Source: a virus. Taken from it: 48,914 bases of DNA. A program made the position numbers and the translations under genes. This document shows positions 40,798-48,914 of the stretch, in pieces; within the stretch, counting starts at the first letter, position 1; every line of letters begins with the position of its first letter. A model generated the notes under the pieces. The model was not told the DNA's origin. It did not search any database and saw only the letters and a list, made by a program, of their open reading frames with translations. The stretch spans positions 1-48,914 of IMG/VR virus record IMGVR_UViG_3300028178_000004. The stretch is one strand, 5' to 3'.

Positions 40798-42687
40798 TTA
40801 TCTTTTTTTATTTTTTTCTGTAATTATTGAATCAATCTCTTTTGCACGTTTGCTAAGTGCATCTTCACCAGTGGTATTTACTTCACCAACTGTAAGGTCT
40901 GCTGGAGTGGTATCCTCTTCGCTCGCCTTGACAATCTCTTTTGGTTGCTTTGCAACCTCAAGTTCTTGTTTCAATTTTTCGATTTCTAATAACTGTGCTT
41001 CAACAATCTTTTGCAATTCTACTTTGGCTGAAGCAACCTGTTCGGTTACCTGCTCAAAAGAGAATGTCTCGACTGTTTTTATTTCTTCTACTATCGTGTT
41101 TAATACTTTACCACTTTCGTCCACATTAACTTCAGTGGTTTTCTTTACCGTAGTTACTACATCTAACGTTGGAGAAGTTTCAATTACTTTTACTTCTTCT
41201 TCTGTTTTTGTAATAACATTTGCTTCTTCCTTTACTACTTCCTCAACAACTTCGGGTTTGACTTCGGCTTCTACTTTGGTCTCTTCGGGTGTGGTCTTCT
41301 CAACCTCTTCTAGTTTGACTTCAGCTTCTACTTTGGTCTCTTCGACTTTGATTTCGGGAATAATTTCTTCGGCTTTAAATAATTTTAATTCTTTTTGTTC
41401 TAATAATTTACGTTCTTCTTGTAATTTTTTTAATTCAACTGGGTCTGTAGTTTGTTTAATTAGAATATCCAATTTTTCCATTTCGTCTGATAATTTTTTG
41501 TATTCTGGAGTTTGTTTAACATCAGGCGATGTAGGAATTCGAGATTTTCCAGCTACACAATCAGCACATAGACCACTCTGATTATCTGCATGAATAGGAG
41601 CAGAACATGTTTTACACAAACGACTTGCTTCTACAACTTCTTCAACTGCAGCATATTTCTTGAGCAATTCTGTCATATTTAACTCCTTGGCTTTCTTCAA
41701 TATTTTGGCTAATGTAGATGCCTTCTCTTCGGGTGATAATCCCTTTGCCTGTGGCAATCTCGCAAGAGCATTTCTTACATGTGCCTCATCATTGATAGGA
41801 AATCTACGAATCTTGTTTCCTTTTGCATCTGTCTGTATTAACGCAAAATCACTATCAGGTAATGCATTACGTTGTTCAGTAGTTAATTTCTTTGCTTCAT
41901 CAATCTCGCCACCGTCATAATCGGCATCCAAGATTTCTTCAGTCTTAACTTCGGCTTTAATTTCTTCCACGATTAATACCTCCTTTTTAGTATCGCAAGT
42001 ACAAGTCTTACAGTTATTGCATTTCGGCTCTTCGACAGCCAATTGTGCATAAACTAAATCTTCTGTAAAAGATTTATCTTCTATTTTTTTAGAATCTATT
42101 GCTTCACATTTACCAATCATTTTAAAAATTAATGCCTTTGGACATGCAGGAGGATTTACTAATAATACACCAGTACCATGAAAAATTATTGGATTGATTT
42201 CTACATTTCCATCAGACAATACTGAAACTACTGAATTTCCTGTAACTGGGTCTCTATTCCAAATTTCAAAACTTACTGCAGCTTCTTTAGATTTTATCTT
42301 GGCTTTTAAATCAGCAGTTTCATCAGGGAAAAGAGATTTAAAAATTACATTAATCGTTTCTATCTCATTTCCATTTATTTTAACCGCAAGAGTAAATCCA
42401 CATATTCTTCCACTGCCATCGTGTTCCCAATTACATTGTTTAGCTATTAATGTGGGTAATCCTTCTTCAACTGCTTTTCTCGGAAGAACTACACCGTTTA
42501 AATTTACACGGTCTATTTCGGCATATACTGTTTTCATTAACAATAAATCAGGAGAAGGAATAACAATTCCCATTTTTCCTGCTGCATCAATTAAATCCTG
42601 ATTTACTTCATCATCTGCTAAAAATACAGTTTCTGACCTTTTAGCAATTTCCAGCAATACGCTTGAAATTAATTCTTTATTATTCAT
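40798..42687 (-). CDS. prohead protease fused to zinc-ribbon and scaffold domains
   Basis: The 629-residue protein has a protease at residues 1-200 with KQCNWEHDGSG (His89) and EAAVSFEIW (Ser139), followed by HGTGVLLVNPP; the His-Ser spacing fits herpes/HK97-like prohead proteases. Residues 225-235 (CNNCKTCTC) and about 358-375 (CKTCSAPI ... CADC) look like zinc sites. A helical region near 265-340 (LPDSDFALIQTDAKGNKIR and RNALARLPQAKGLSP) resembles a domain seen in other phage prohead proteins. The last 220 residues are a Glu/Lys/Val-rich coiled coil typical of scaffold. Self-cleavage after assembly is expected. Confidence 0.82.
   Translation of the reverse strand: MNNKELISSVLLEIAKRSETVFLADDEVNQDLIDAAGKMGIVIPSPDLLLMKTVYAEIDRVNLNGVVLPRKAVEEGLPTLIAKQCNWEHDGSGRICGFTLAVKINGNEIETINVIFKSLFPDETADLKAKIKSKEAAVSFEIWNRDPVTGNSVVSVLSDGNVEINPIIFHGTGVLLVNPPACPKALIFKMIGKCEAIDSKKIEDKSFTEDLVYAQLAVEEPKCNNCKTCTCDTKKEVLIVEEIKAEVKTEEILDADYDGGEIDEAKKLTTEQRNALPDSDFALIQTDAKGNKIRRFPINDEAHVRNALARLPQAKGLSPEEKASTLAKILKKAKELNMTELLKKYAAVEEVVEASRLCKTCSAPIHADNQSGLCADCVAGKSRIPTSPDVKQTPEYKKLSDEMEKLDILIKQTTDPVELKKLQEERKLLEQKELKLFKAEEIIPEIKVEETKVEAEVKLEEVEKTTPEETKVEAEVKPEVVEEVVKEEANVITKTEEEVKVIETSPTLDVVTTVKKTTEVNVDESGKVLNTIVEEIKTVETFSFEQVTEQVASAKVELQKIVEAQLLEIEKLKQELEVAKQPKEIVKASEEDTTPADLTVGEVNTTGEDALSKRAKEIDSIITEKNKKR
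41256..41344 (-). repeat. 57-bp direct repeat in the scaffold region
   Basis: Two 32-base copies (41256-41287 and 41313-41344, one mismatch) occur with a 57-base period. They encode two 19-residue units starting EETKVEAEVK. They lie in the acidic coiled-coil part of the prohead protease-scaffold protein and suggest recent slippage or duplication. Confidence 0.75.
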
Positions 42688-43313
42688 TATAATACCCCCA
42701 ATTTTATTAACTTCTCTTTTTGTAAAATTACAATTTCTTCTCTGGAATATAATTTCTTAAACAAATTAAATTTATTTTTTGCATCAGGTCTCCAGTATCC
42801 TTTGATTTCAATATAAGTGGCGTATATTGGAACGTAAAAATCGGGTGTATATGTTGTCTTTCCTAAATCAAAAGTTTTAGGTTCGTATAACCATTTAATA
42901 TTATGATTATCCAACCACTTAGCAAACTTAACTTCCCATGTGCTACGCATCCAAATATTTTTATAGTAAGAACCTTTTCCATGTGATATTTTACCGAACA
43001 TAGGATTGTTTTTACCTTTAACATCAGCATGATTTAAACTTATTTTTTCTTTATGACTTGTTGTTAATTTCTTTCCGAAAAAATTGTTTAATTTTCCTTG
43101 TTTTGCACATTTATGACACCGTTCATCACCACGATAATATGCAGAATCATTTAACTGTTTATCACAGTCTACGCAATGTTTAACTCTTGATTCTAAACCA
43201 CCCTTAAAATTAGTTTGAAACAATATGCCTTCAGCATGCTTTCTCTTTGCTTCGCACGACCTACATCTTATGGATGTTTCATGTATTTGTTTTCCGCAAG
43301 AGCAATTTCTCAT
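42687..43313 (-). CDS. PD-(D/E)xK homing endonuclease with zinc ribbons and NUMOD3
   Basis: The 208-residue protein shares its N-terminal half with the HNH nucleases: zinc pairs (CSCG ... CRSC, CVDC ... CHKC) and NUMOD3-like FFGKKLTTSHKEKIS with NNPMFGK. The C-terminal half has no HNH; instead it shows RSTWEVKFAKWLD (Glu127), WLYEPKTF, YTPDFYVP (Asp158) and YIEIKGYW (Glu169, Lys171), a PD-(D/E)xK core. It stands between portal and protease genes, with stop-start overlaps (TAATG) at its 5' end. A domain-swapped homing endonuclease is likely. Confidence 0.82.
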   Translation of the reverse strand: MRNCSCGKQIHETSIRCRSCEAKRKHAEGILFQTNFKGGLESRVKHCVDCDKQLNDSAYYRGDERCHKCAKQGKLNNFFGKKLTTSHKEKISLNHADVKGKNNPMFGKISHGKGSYYKNIWMRSTWEVKFAKWLDNHNIKWLYEPKTFDLGKTTYTPDFYVPIYATYIEIKGYWRPDAKNKFNLFKKLYSREEIVILQKEKLIKLGVL

Positions 43314-45022
43314 TATTCCTTAACCCATTTATCTTCGACTTTTTTATAGTTGTTTTCTTTTAACCATTTATTTGCTGCTGACCAAGCAATTCTAAATGCT
43401 GTTGCTTCGTCCCCTGGATTATCATTTAAAACCTGATTAAATGTTGATTGCCATATATGCTGTGCATGTTTCGGCATCTTCTTTACTGCCTTCGGCAATG
43501 ATTCTAAATCATTGTAAGGTGCTTCTTCTAATGTTTCTAAATTCGGGTCAATAGGCTCATCTAAAACTAATTCCCCTTTTTTTATTGGTTTCTTAACCAT
43601 ATTTGGAGGAAATTTTGTTTTCTCATTCTGTTTCTGTACCTGTTTCGGAGTAACTATTGGTTTTTGTTGTACTGGTGGTAATTTCACATTAACATCTGGG
43701 TCCTTTTCAGTATTTTGAATCAAATGAGGATAACAAATATCACGCAATCCATCATTCCATTCTTTCTGTAATCTCTGGAGTTCTTTATCTGGGTCAACGC
43801 CTAGAACTTCTTGATAAGTCTTAATAGACACAACTCCATACACAAAACCAGACCGAATAGAATCTATAATTGTTTCGACATTAATTTTAAGAGGTGAATT
43901 AGTTATTTTTAATTCATTATTTTCGCTAAATAATTTTTTGTGTTCTCCTTTATTTTTAGCGATTATAATGTTGATTATTTCTAAAAGAACAGTCTTAAAA
44001 CCATCTACGCCCGCATTTACTTCGGCAATAAAAGGTTTCGGATTAAGCACTGATTCTTTTCTGGTACTAGAAACACCCTGTAATACATCTATAAATCCTA
44101 AACCACACAATAACGCACGGTATCCTTGTCTGTATAATTCCTCGCTCAAAATATTCTTGAGGTCGGGAATTAAATGTTCATATTTCTGGTCAAAAGGTAT
44201 TGCGTTTACTGGTGTTGCATTTGTTTCTGCTTTATATGTCTCTAATGCTGTTTTAAAATTATCTACTAAGGTAGTTAAATCGCTATCTTTATAATCTACT
44301 TTACCATCAATAAACATTTTTTCAGTGCCTTTATTGATTATGAATAAGTAGGGTAAAATCTTAGTAATAACTTCGTCTGATTTATCCTGAATAGCTTGAA
44401 TACCTAAATAATTCTTGAGAACACCATTGCGAACGAGATACGGTGTCGGATATTTATCGAACCATCGACCATATGGTTTATTAACTACAATTTCCTCATC
44501 TTTATTTTTAGGAACTTCATTTTTATATTCTGAATCTAAGAAAAATTTATCAGAACCTAATTTAAAATTCTTTTCGTCTCTTTTAACATAAACTGACGAG
44601 CCATTAACAAACCACAGCACTGTAGGAACGGAAATAGTTGCACCGTCTACGGTGATGTTTTTCCATGAACTAACTCTCAGAAGACATAAAGAAGAACCTT
44701 GCCACCTCTCCTTGTAGTACTCCTTAGTTAACTCATGTATACCCGTCGGGACACCATTAACCATTAAATTTATCTTCGATAACCATAAATTTAACAGTTT
44801 CTCAATCGTTTCATTGGAAGACTCAATAGAGTATACCGTTTCTGATGCGGAATTAATAGCATAATCAGTTACAGTAGTAATAGTTCCTGTAACATCATTA
44901 CTGAGCATATTCTTAACAGAATTGCACTGTTCATGATATGTTTTTGGTATGGAAATTCCTCCTGTAGCGAAAAGATATTCGAGGAACGCATTAAACAAAC
45001 CTCCACCGAGAGCATCTGACAT
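43313..45022 (-). CDS. portal protein with C-terminal ChaB domain
   Basis: The 569-residue protein lies directly after terminase (with an HNH gene between). It has portal-like parts: a helical N-terminus, ERWQGSSLCLLRVSS, PYLVRNGVLKNYLGIQAIQDK, and ELYRQGYRALLCGLG with DVLQGVSSTRKES. A Pro/Lys-rich linker near 440-500 leads to a ChaB-type domain near 510-569 (LPKAVKKMPKHAQHIWQS, AFRIAWSAANKWL). ChaB-like domains occur in other phage virion proteins as well. Twelve copies of the portal would form the DNA gate. Confidence 0.85.
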   Translation of the reverse strand: MSDALGGGLFNAFLEYLFATGGISIPKTYHEQCNSVKNMLSNDVTGTITTVTDYAINSASETVYSIESSNETIEKLLNLWLSKINLMVNGVPTGIHELTKEYYKERWQGSSLCLLRVSSWKNITVDGATISVPTVLWFVNGSSVYVKRDEKNFKLGSDKFFLDSEYKNEVPKNKDEEIVVNKPYGRWFDKYPTPYLVRNGVLKNYLGIQAIQDKSDEVITKILPYLFIINKGTEKMFIDGKVDYKDSDLTTLVDNFKTALETYKAETNATPVNAIPFDQKYEHLIPDLKNILSEELYRQGYRALLCGLGFIDVLQGVSSTRKESVLNPKPFIAEVNAGVDGFKTVLLEIINIIIAKNKGEHKKLFSENNELKITNSPLKINVETIIDSIRSGFVYGVVSIKTYQEVLGVDPDKELQRLQKEWNDGLRDICYPHLIQNTEKDPDVNVKLPPVQQKPIVTPKQVQKQNEKTKFPPNMVKKPIKKGELVLDEPIDPNLETLEEAPYNDLESLPKAVKKMPKHAQHIWQSTFNQVLNDNPGDEATAFRIAWSAANKWLKENNYKKVEDKWVKE

Positions 45023-45039
45023 TTTTGGTCTCCTATTCT

Positions 45040-45726
45040 TTATTGTAAAATTTTATCGTGTTTTATTAAATTATCAATAGCCCATAAGGGCTGTAAATTT
45101 TTATAATTAAAGCATTTATACTGTTCTAATACTTTACTCATATTGAAACTAGCACACGGAATTATGTGGTCAATGTGCCACGTTCCATAATTTTCCCAGG
45201 TCATACCAGTAATAAATTTCCGCTCTAAATAATCTTTCAAAAATTCAATACTACATCCTAACAGAATGAATGTGTTATCAGATTTAGAATTATTCCTTAG
45301 TGCCTGGCGTAATCTACTCCTTAAATTGTCTGTTATCCTAAAATTTATATCTGTTTTACTTTTATTTTTACGATAAACGTTTATTTTATCACGATTAATC
45401 TCAGAATATTTTTTCTTATATTCCCTTCTTTCTTCTGTGTGAAGTTTATTCCATTGTTTTACGTTCTCTATCCGTTCTTCTTTATGTTCTTGATAATATT
45501 CACGGTCGTATATTGCCTTCTCAGTTTTATGTGAAGAAGAATATAATTGTTTCTTCTTTAGTATTTCTTTTCGATGTAGTTTGGTGTATTTCTCATCATA
45601 CTGTTTCTGATATTCTTTATGACATCTATCACACCAAGAAGTTATTCCGCTTTTGTTGCGACTGTCTCTATGAAATTCATTTAGATTTTTTAATGTTTTG
45701 CATCTAGTACAAATTTTAGTTTTCAT
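45040..45726 (-). CDS. HNH endonuclease of the CDHI-PCASF type
   Basis: I choose ATG at 45726 (MKTKICTRCK start); a GTG at 45753 lies inside the terminase gene and lacks support. The 228-residue protein has CTRCKTL ... CDRCH zinc pairs, a long Lys/Glu/Tyr-rich helix, and HIDHIIPCASFNMS with CFNYKNLQPLW. It matches the nuclease at 12083-12769 over the last 100 residues, including LLGCSIEFL. The junction is TAA-T-ATG after TerL, without a ribosome binding site. Confidence 0.88.
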   Translation of the reverse strand: MKTKICTRCKTLKNLNEFHRDSRNKSGITSWCDRCHKEYQKQYDEKYTKLHRKEILKKKQLYSSSHKTEKAIYDREYYQEHKEERIENVKQWNKLHTEERREYKKKYSEINRDKINVYRKNKSKTDINFRITDNLRSRLRQALRNNSKSDNTFILLGCSIEFLKDYLERKFITGMTWENYGTWHIDHIIPCASFNMSKVLEQYKCFNYKNLQPLWAIDNLIKHDKILQ

Positions 45727-45727
45727 A

Positions 45728-47326
45728 TTATTTGGACCCGAAGGAACCTCCACCGAGCTTTCTCCGTTGAATCGGATTAATTAATTTAAATTCAGTATTC
45801 CAATCGCAAACCGCAGCTACTTGAAACGCCTGGAAAAGGTGATTCTGGGTCTTGTTTCCGTATACCGTTCTCTGACCAGATTGCATTACTACGACTCCCG
45901 AAATTTGAGAATCTAACTTGAGGTCATATAAGCAACGAATTTTATTATTATAAAAAATATGTTTCAATCTTTGAATCGACCAATCTACTACATATGTTTC
46001 TAAATGTTCTGATGTCGCATTACCTTTTTCATCGAGTTTATAACCAATACTTATTTTCTCATTGAAAGAAACTCCAAAAATATGTTCTTCTACCTTATTG
46101 TAGTCTCTTGCGAGATTGCAGAATAATGCTTTTCCGCCACCACTGGTAATATCGAGTCCGACTACATTCGCTTTTAGTGTTTCAATTAAATAACGAAATA
46201 TTACTTCATTCTCATCAGGAGCAATCTTAAAAGTAGTAATATTATAGATGTATTTATATACATCTTTTATTTTAGAAAGAACTATTATTTCCGAGGGACA
46301 TCCTCCCTCCCCAATATCGGCATGAATATGAATTGATTCTGCATTGTTGGGTCGGTCAACAATAACTATATCTTTAAATCTAAAAAAGTTATTTGTGTTT
46401 ATTTCAAAAGTTTTGATAGGTAATGGTGTGCCTTGAGCATCCCTAATGTATGTGTCTCTTATTTTCTCAATTATAAATACTGACTCACCATTTTCTATAA
46501 CCTGTCCGTCGATTTGTACTTGATAACCCGAAGACGATTTTCCGCCAAATTCTCTAATTGCTGCATCTTCTTTTTCGGTATCCCACGTATGATTCACATA
46601 CGATGGAAAATTTATTAATTTATTTTCATTCTTAAGATTGTAAAATATTTTTCCCATCGGGGATTCTTTTGCGAATGTTGTCATCCCCGTATAATGATTT
46701 ATAATTCCCATTTCCGATTGTGCCATAAGACGCTCATGGGCGATTTGGTTTGTTTGATACGACGCCTCCTCAATCCACGATTTCTCGTCGTGGCGTCCGT
46801 GATAATTTCCGCCAGGATTTTTTCCAGCTACATTTTCATTGACGGACTCAAGTATTGTTCCCGACGGTGTTTTCGCTTGATACGGATTTCTTATTACTCG
46901 AATATTAAGTAATTTTAATATTGGATGAAATTCCAGAGGAACAAATACTTGTTCACAAACTTTTTTAATCTTCTCAGCGTCTGCACTTGATACTGAACCT
47001 TTATGAAACGTATTATGAAACAATGCTAATACGACATCGACTATCAAGCCAATCAGGGATTTTCCTGTGAGCCTTCCACCGAGAATATAAGTTTCTGACA
47101 TTCCTTTTTTTAAATTAAAGAATTCTTTTTCTGTATAAGTTCCATTGTCAAAGAGCAATTGGTCATAAGATAAATAATTATACTGATATTTTCTTACTTG
47201 ACTAAATTTATCTTCATCAAATTCGGATAAACTTCCTAAATTACTGAAAAGTATCTCAGTAGATGCTACCGGATTTCTCAAAAGTTCGAAGATAATTAAA
47301 TCTTCTTCCGAAATCTTCTCTATCAA
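45728..47326 (-). CDS. terminase large subunit
   Basis: The 532-residue protein starts at TTG 47326, one base after the TerS stop. The ATPase domain has Walker A GGRLTGKS (83-90), a Walker-B-like HDEKSWIEEAS near 178-188, and TTFAKESPMGK (coupling motif region). The C-terminal nuclease shows HADIGEGG near 343 and GLDITSGGGK near 398. The expected third acidic site near the end reads NHLFQAFQVA, so one ligand may differ. It pumps and cuts DNA during packaging. Confidence 0.85.
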   Translation of the reverse strand: MIEKISEEDLIIFELLRNPVASTEILFSNLGSLSEFDEDKFSQVRKYQYNYLSYDQLLFDNGTYTEKEFFNLKKGMSETYILGGRLTGKSLIGLIVDVVLALFHNTFHKGSVSSADAEKIKKVCEQVFVPLEFHPILKLLNIRVIRNPYQAKTPSGTILESVNENVAGKNPGGNYHGRHDEKSWIEEASYQTNQIAHERLMAQSEMGIINHYTGMTTFAKESPMGKIFYNLKNENKLINFPSYVNHTWDTEKEDAAIREFGGKSSSGYQVQIDGQVIENGESVFIIEKIRDTYIRDAQGTPLPIKTFEINTNNFFRFKDIVIVDRPNNAESIHIHADIGEGGCPSEIIVLSKIKDVYKYIYNITTFKIAPDENEVIFRYLIETLKANVVGLDITSGGGKALFCNLARDYNKVEEHIFGVSFNEKISIGYKLDEKGNATSEHLETYVVDWSIQRLKHIFYNNKIRCLYDLKLDSQISGVVVMQSGQRTVYGNKTQNHLFQAFQVAAVCDWNTEFKLINPIQRRKLGGGSFGSK

Positions 47327-47327
47327 C

Positions 47328-48047
47328 TTATTTCTCGCTTTCTTTAGATTTATCTTTCAAATAAATTTTTTCGTAGATTTTATCAACATATAAAATATTC
47401 ACGCCCAACACATCTGCAGCTTCTTGACGAGTAATCTTATTCTCTGCTACCATTTCCATTAATTTTTTATTATACAAATCAGTACCTCTAAACCATTCAC
47501 ATGTTTCGGCAGTTAAATTTTCAGTTTTCAATAATAGATAGAATATTTTAGAGCAATAAGGACACTTTACTACATTGCAGCCCTTATGCGTTTCGTAATA
47601 ATTTAATGCTTTTCTTTTTAACTTATCCCACTCAGCTAACCATGTTGCCGATTGCCTGTCCTTCTGAGATAATCCTAATTCTATTTTTAGTTCAGTAATT
47701 CTTTTAACTACTTTATCAAGTTGCTCTACAATCTCTAAATCCTGAGCCGGGTTCGCAGCAGAATATTGAATCTTTAATAAATGTTTAAATCTTTCTGCAA
47801 TTAATTCCTGGCACACCAATTGCTGCAAAGTTAATTTATCTGATTCTGTCTCAATACTTCCCTGAGACATATATTTCTTTAATAATTCTTTTACAAATGC
47901 TTCTTCTTCGGGAGTAGCTGCAAAAGTATTTTCAACTATTTCTTTCTTCTGCAATTCCTCTTCTGCAATTACATCCATTTCCTCATCTGATTTACCCGAA
48001 TACTGAGGTAAATTTTTTAATTTTTTTATTATTTGCGCCTTATTCAT
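47328..48047 (-). CDS. terminase small subunit-like DNA-binding protein
   Basis: The 239-residue protein directly precedes TerL. It has an acidic helical N-terminus, a long central helical part (EQLDKVVKRITELKIELG), a CPYC pair near residue 170 with a later CEW that may bind zinc, and a C-terminal helix-turn-helix (KITRQEAADVLGVNILYVDKIY). It is longer than typical TerS. ATG 48047 follows GAAAGGTAATA. TerS function is inferred from position and the HTH. Confidence 0.65.
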   Translation of the reverse strand: MNKAQIIKKLKNLPQYSGKSDEEMDVIAEEELQKKEIVENTFAATPEEEAFVKELLKKYMSQGSIETESDKLTLQQLVCQELIAERFKHLLKIQYSAANPAQDLEIVEQLDKVVKRITELKIELGLSQKDRQSATWLAEWDKLKRKALNYYETHKGCNVVKCPYCSKIFYLLLKTENLTAETCEWFRGTDLYNKKLMEMVAENKITRQEAADVLGVNILYVDKIYEKIYLKDKSKESEK

Positions 48048-48096
48048 ATTATTACCTTTCTATATTATATTTAAGTTTTTCTTTTTAAATTATAAT

Positions 48097-48914
48097 TTAT
48101 GTTATTCCGAAAACGTCAATCGCTTGTTCTATTTTAAAATTATCCAAATAAAATGTATTCGCTTGGTCAGCATTAACAATCGTAATCCTAATAGCTGTTA
48201 TAGCATTTTTATTAGCATCTGCTACATTGGAAATATCCCAATTTACCTTTTGGAAAGTATCTGCTGTAATTATATTCGGAGTAATTTCAGTAGTTGCTCC
48301 TGCGTCTACAAGACCGATTTTAATATTACTTCCAGTTCTATTTGACCGAATATCAAAACTAATATTTTTTACTCCTGATAAATCTCCTAGTGTGGCTGTG
48401 CGAGTCAAAGTCTTATTTAAACTATCCGTTATCGCTGCTATTCCTTTTAATGAATTTGTGCCTTGAGTTTTGATTGTGGCTTCGGAGGAGGATTGGAGAG
48501 ATGACAAATAGCGAATAATGACAATACCAGAACCCCCTGCTCCAAAATCACCACCTCCACCTGCACCAGTATCGTCTGCACCTGCTGTAGAAACCGCAGT
48601 TCCACCTGTATTTGGTGCATCTGCACCACCAGTTCCGTTGCCAGAACCACCACCAGCATAATATTTAGTTGAACCATCATAAATTGTAGAAGCAAATCCT
48701 GCACCACCTGCACCGCCTTTATTTTCATTAACACCAGCATTACCGCCTAGGGCTCCTGTGCCACCACCTCCACCAGCAGCTGTTGGATTTCCATCCCCTC
48801 CTTTATAACCTTGGGCTGAACCAGCTCCGCCTAATCGTGTTCCTCCCCCGTCTCCTCCACCACCTCCACCACACCCACTACATTTTCCTGAGTTACCAAC
48901 AGCTCCTCCACCAC
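48097..48914 (-). CDS. glycine-rich fibre/collar protein with jelly-roll C-terminus (5' partial)
   Basis: The frame is open to the window end; about 272 C-terminal residues are visible. The first 135 are glycine-rich (long GGG and GA runs, CSGCGGGG), ending in the typical GAGGSGIVIIRYL. The rest forms a beta-sandwich-like domain (LGDLSGVKNISFDIRS, then VNWDISNVADANKN and AFYLDNFKIEQ pattern) like carbohydrate-binding domains. Such proteins are phage fibres or appendages that bind surfaces. It lies upstream of the terminase genes. Confidence 0.8.
   Translation of the reverse strand, partial: GGGAVGNSGKCSGCGGGGGGDGGGTRLGGAGSAQGYKGGDGNPTAAGGGGGTGALGGNAGVNENKGGAGGAGFASTIYDGSTKYYAGGGSGNGTGGADAPNTGGTAVSTAGADDTGAGGGGDFGAGGSGIVIIRYLSSLQSSSEATIKTQGTNSLKGIAAITDSLNKTLTRTATLGDLSGVKNISFDIRSNRTGSNIKIGLVDAGATTEITPNIITADTFQKVNWDISNVADANKNAITAIRITIVNADQANTFYLDNFKIEQAIDVFGIT

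Noticed and set aside
40787-41581. A 264-codon open frame on the rightward strand opposite the prohead protease-scaffold gene
   Set aside because: It is Ser/Thr/Val low-complexity and mirrors the acidic repeat-rich coding strand; no ribosome binding site or homologous motif is seen.
45727-45753. GTG start at 45753 for the HNH gene after TerL
   Set aside because: It would add nine residues coded inside TerL and has no ribosome binding site; MKTKICTRCK is a typical start for this nuclease type.
1-48914. Alternative genetic code (stop codon reassignment)
   Set aside because: TAA, TAG and TGA all end genes at tight overlaps (for example TGA 4343-4345, TAG 6011-6013, TAA 5869-5871), and full-length families read without internal stops.
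1-48914. CRISPR arrays, insertion sequences or integration sites
   Set aside because: No spaced direct repeats, transposase or integrase genes, or att-like repeats were seen; mobile DNA here is limited to homing-endonuclease genes.

Overview
This window is a contiguous piece of an A+T-rich tailed-phage genome (Caudoviricetes). It carries portal, large terminase, protease/scaffold, major capsid, head-tail connectors, a tail tube, a tape measure and baseplate/fibre-like proteins. No sheath gene is visible, so a long non-contractile tail (siphovirus type) is the best inference. Genes are packed with ATGA, TAATG or TAA-T-ATG junctions, AGGAGG-type ribosome binding sites are common, and TAA, TGA and TAG all act as stops, so the standard bacterial code applies. 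No integrase, repressor, lysin, polymerase or CRISPR array is visible. The host cannot be named from this window.

Positions 1-22490 are read rightward (accessory and metabolic arm). In order they hold: the end of a probable SbcD-like nuclease gene and an SbcC-like ATPase; peptide deformylase; a site-2-type (M50) membrane protease; a catalytic-domain-only M17 aminopeptidase; many tiny zinc-ribbon proteins; an unassigned cloverleaf-like RNA with a tRNA-type T arm; a folate-biopterin-family transporter; and, from about 8 kb to 22.5 kb, a surface-glycan-like module. That module contains a hexapeptide acyltransferase, several glycosyltransferases fused to LicD-type phosphotransferase domains, a TagD-like cytidylyltransferase, an SDR, a GT9 enzyme, an amidoligase, a ClpP-like protease and a DUF2284 protein. 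A coherent reading is that CDP-activated alcohols are made and transferred to glycans, to decorate either virions or the host surface.

Positions 22465-48914 are read leftward (virion arm). In transcription order: a glycine-rich fibre protein (cut by the window edge), TerS-like, TerL, portal with a ChaB tail, prohead protease fused to scaffold, major capsid protein, a GNAT-like protein, head-tail connector and tail-completion proteins, tail tube, chaperone-position genes, tape measure, distal tail protein, small virion proteins, a 1000-residue Asp-box/baseplate protein and two tip or fibre proteins. The leftward transcript ends at a strong terminator lying inside the last rightward gene, so the two arms converge with overlap.

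Ten homing-endonuclease-like genes (nine HNH, one of them truncated, and one PD-(D/E)xK) are scattered over both arms. Five are wedged between the structural genes. Two related long hairpins follow the tail-tube and capsid genes. The most unusual parts are the LicD/glycosyltransferase polyproteins with their cytidylyltransferase, the cloverleaf-like RNA, the transporter, the cluster of host-like proteases, and the duplicated 3'-UTR hairpin.
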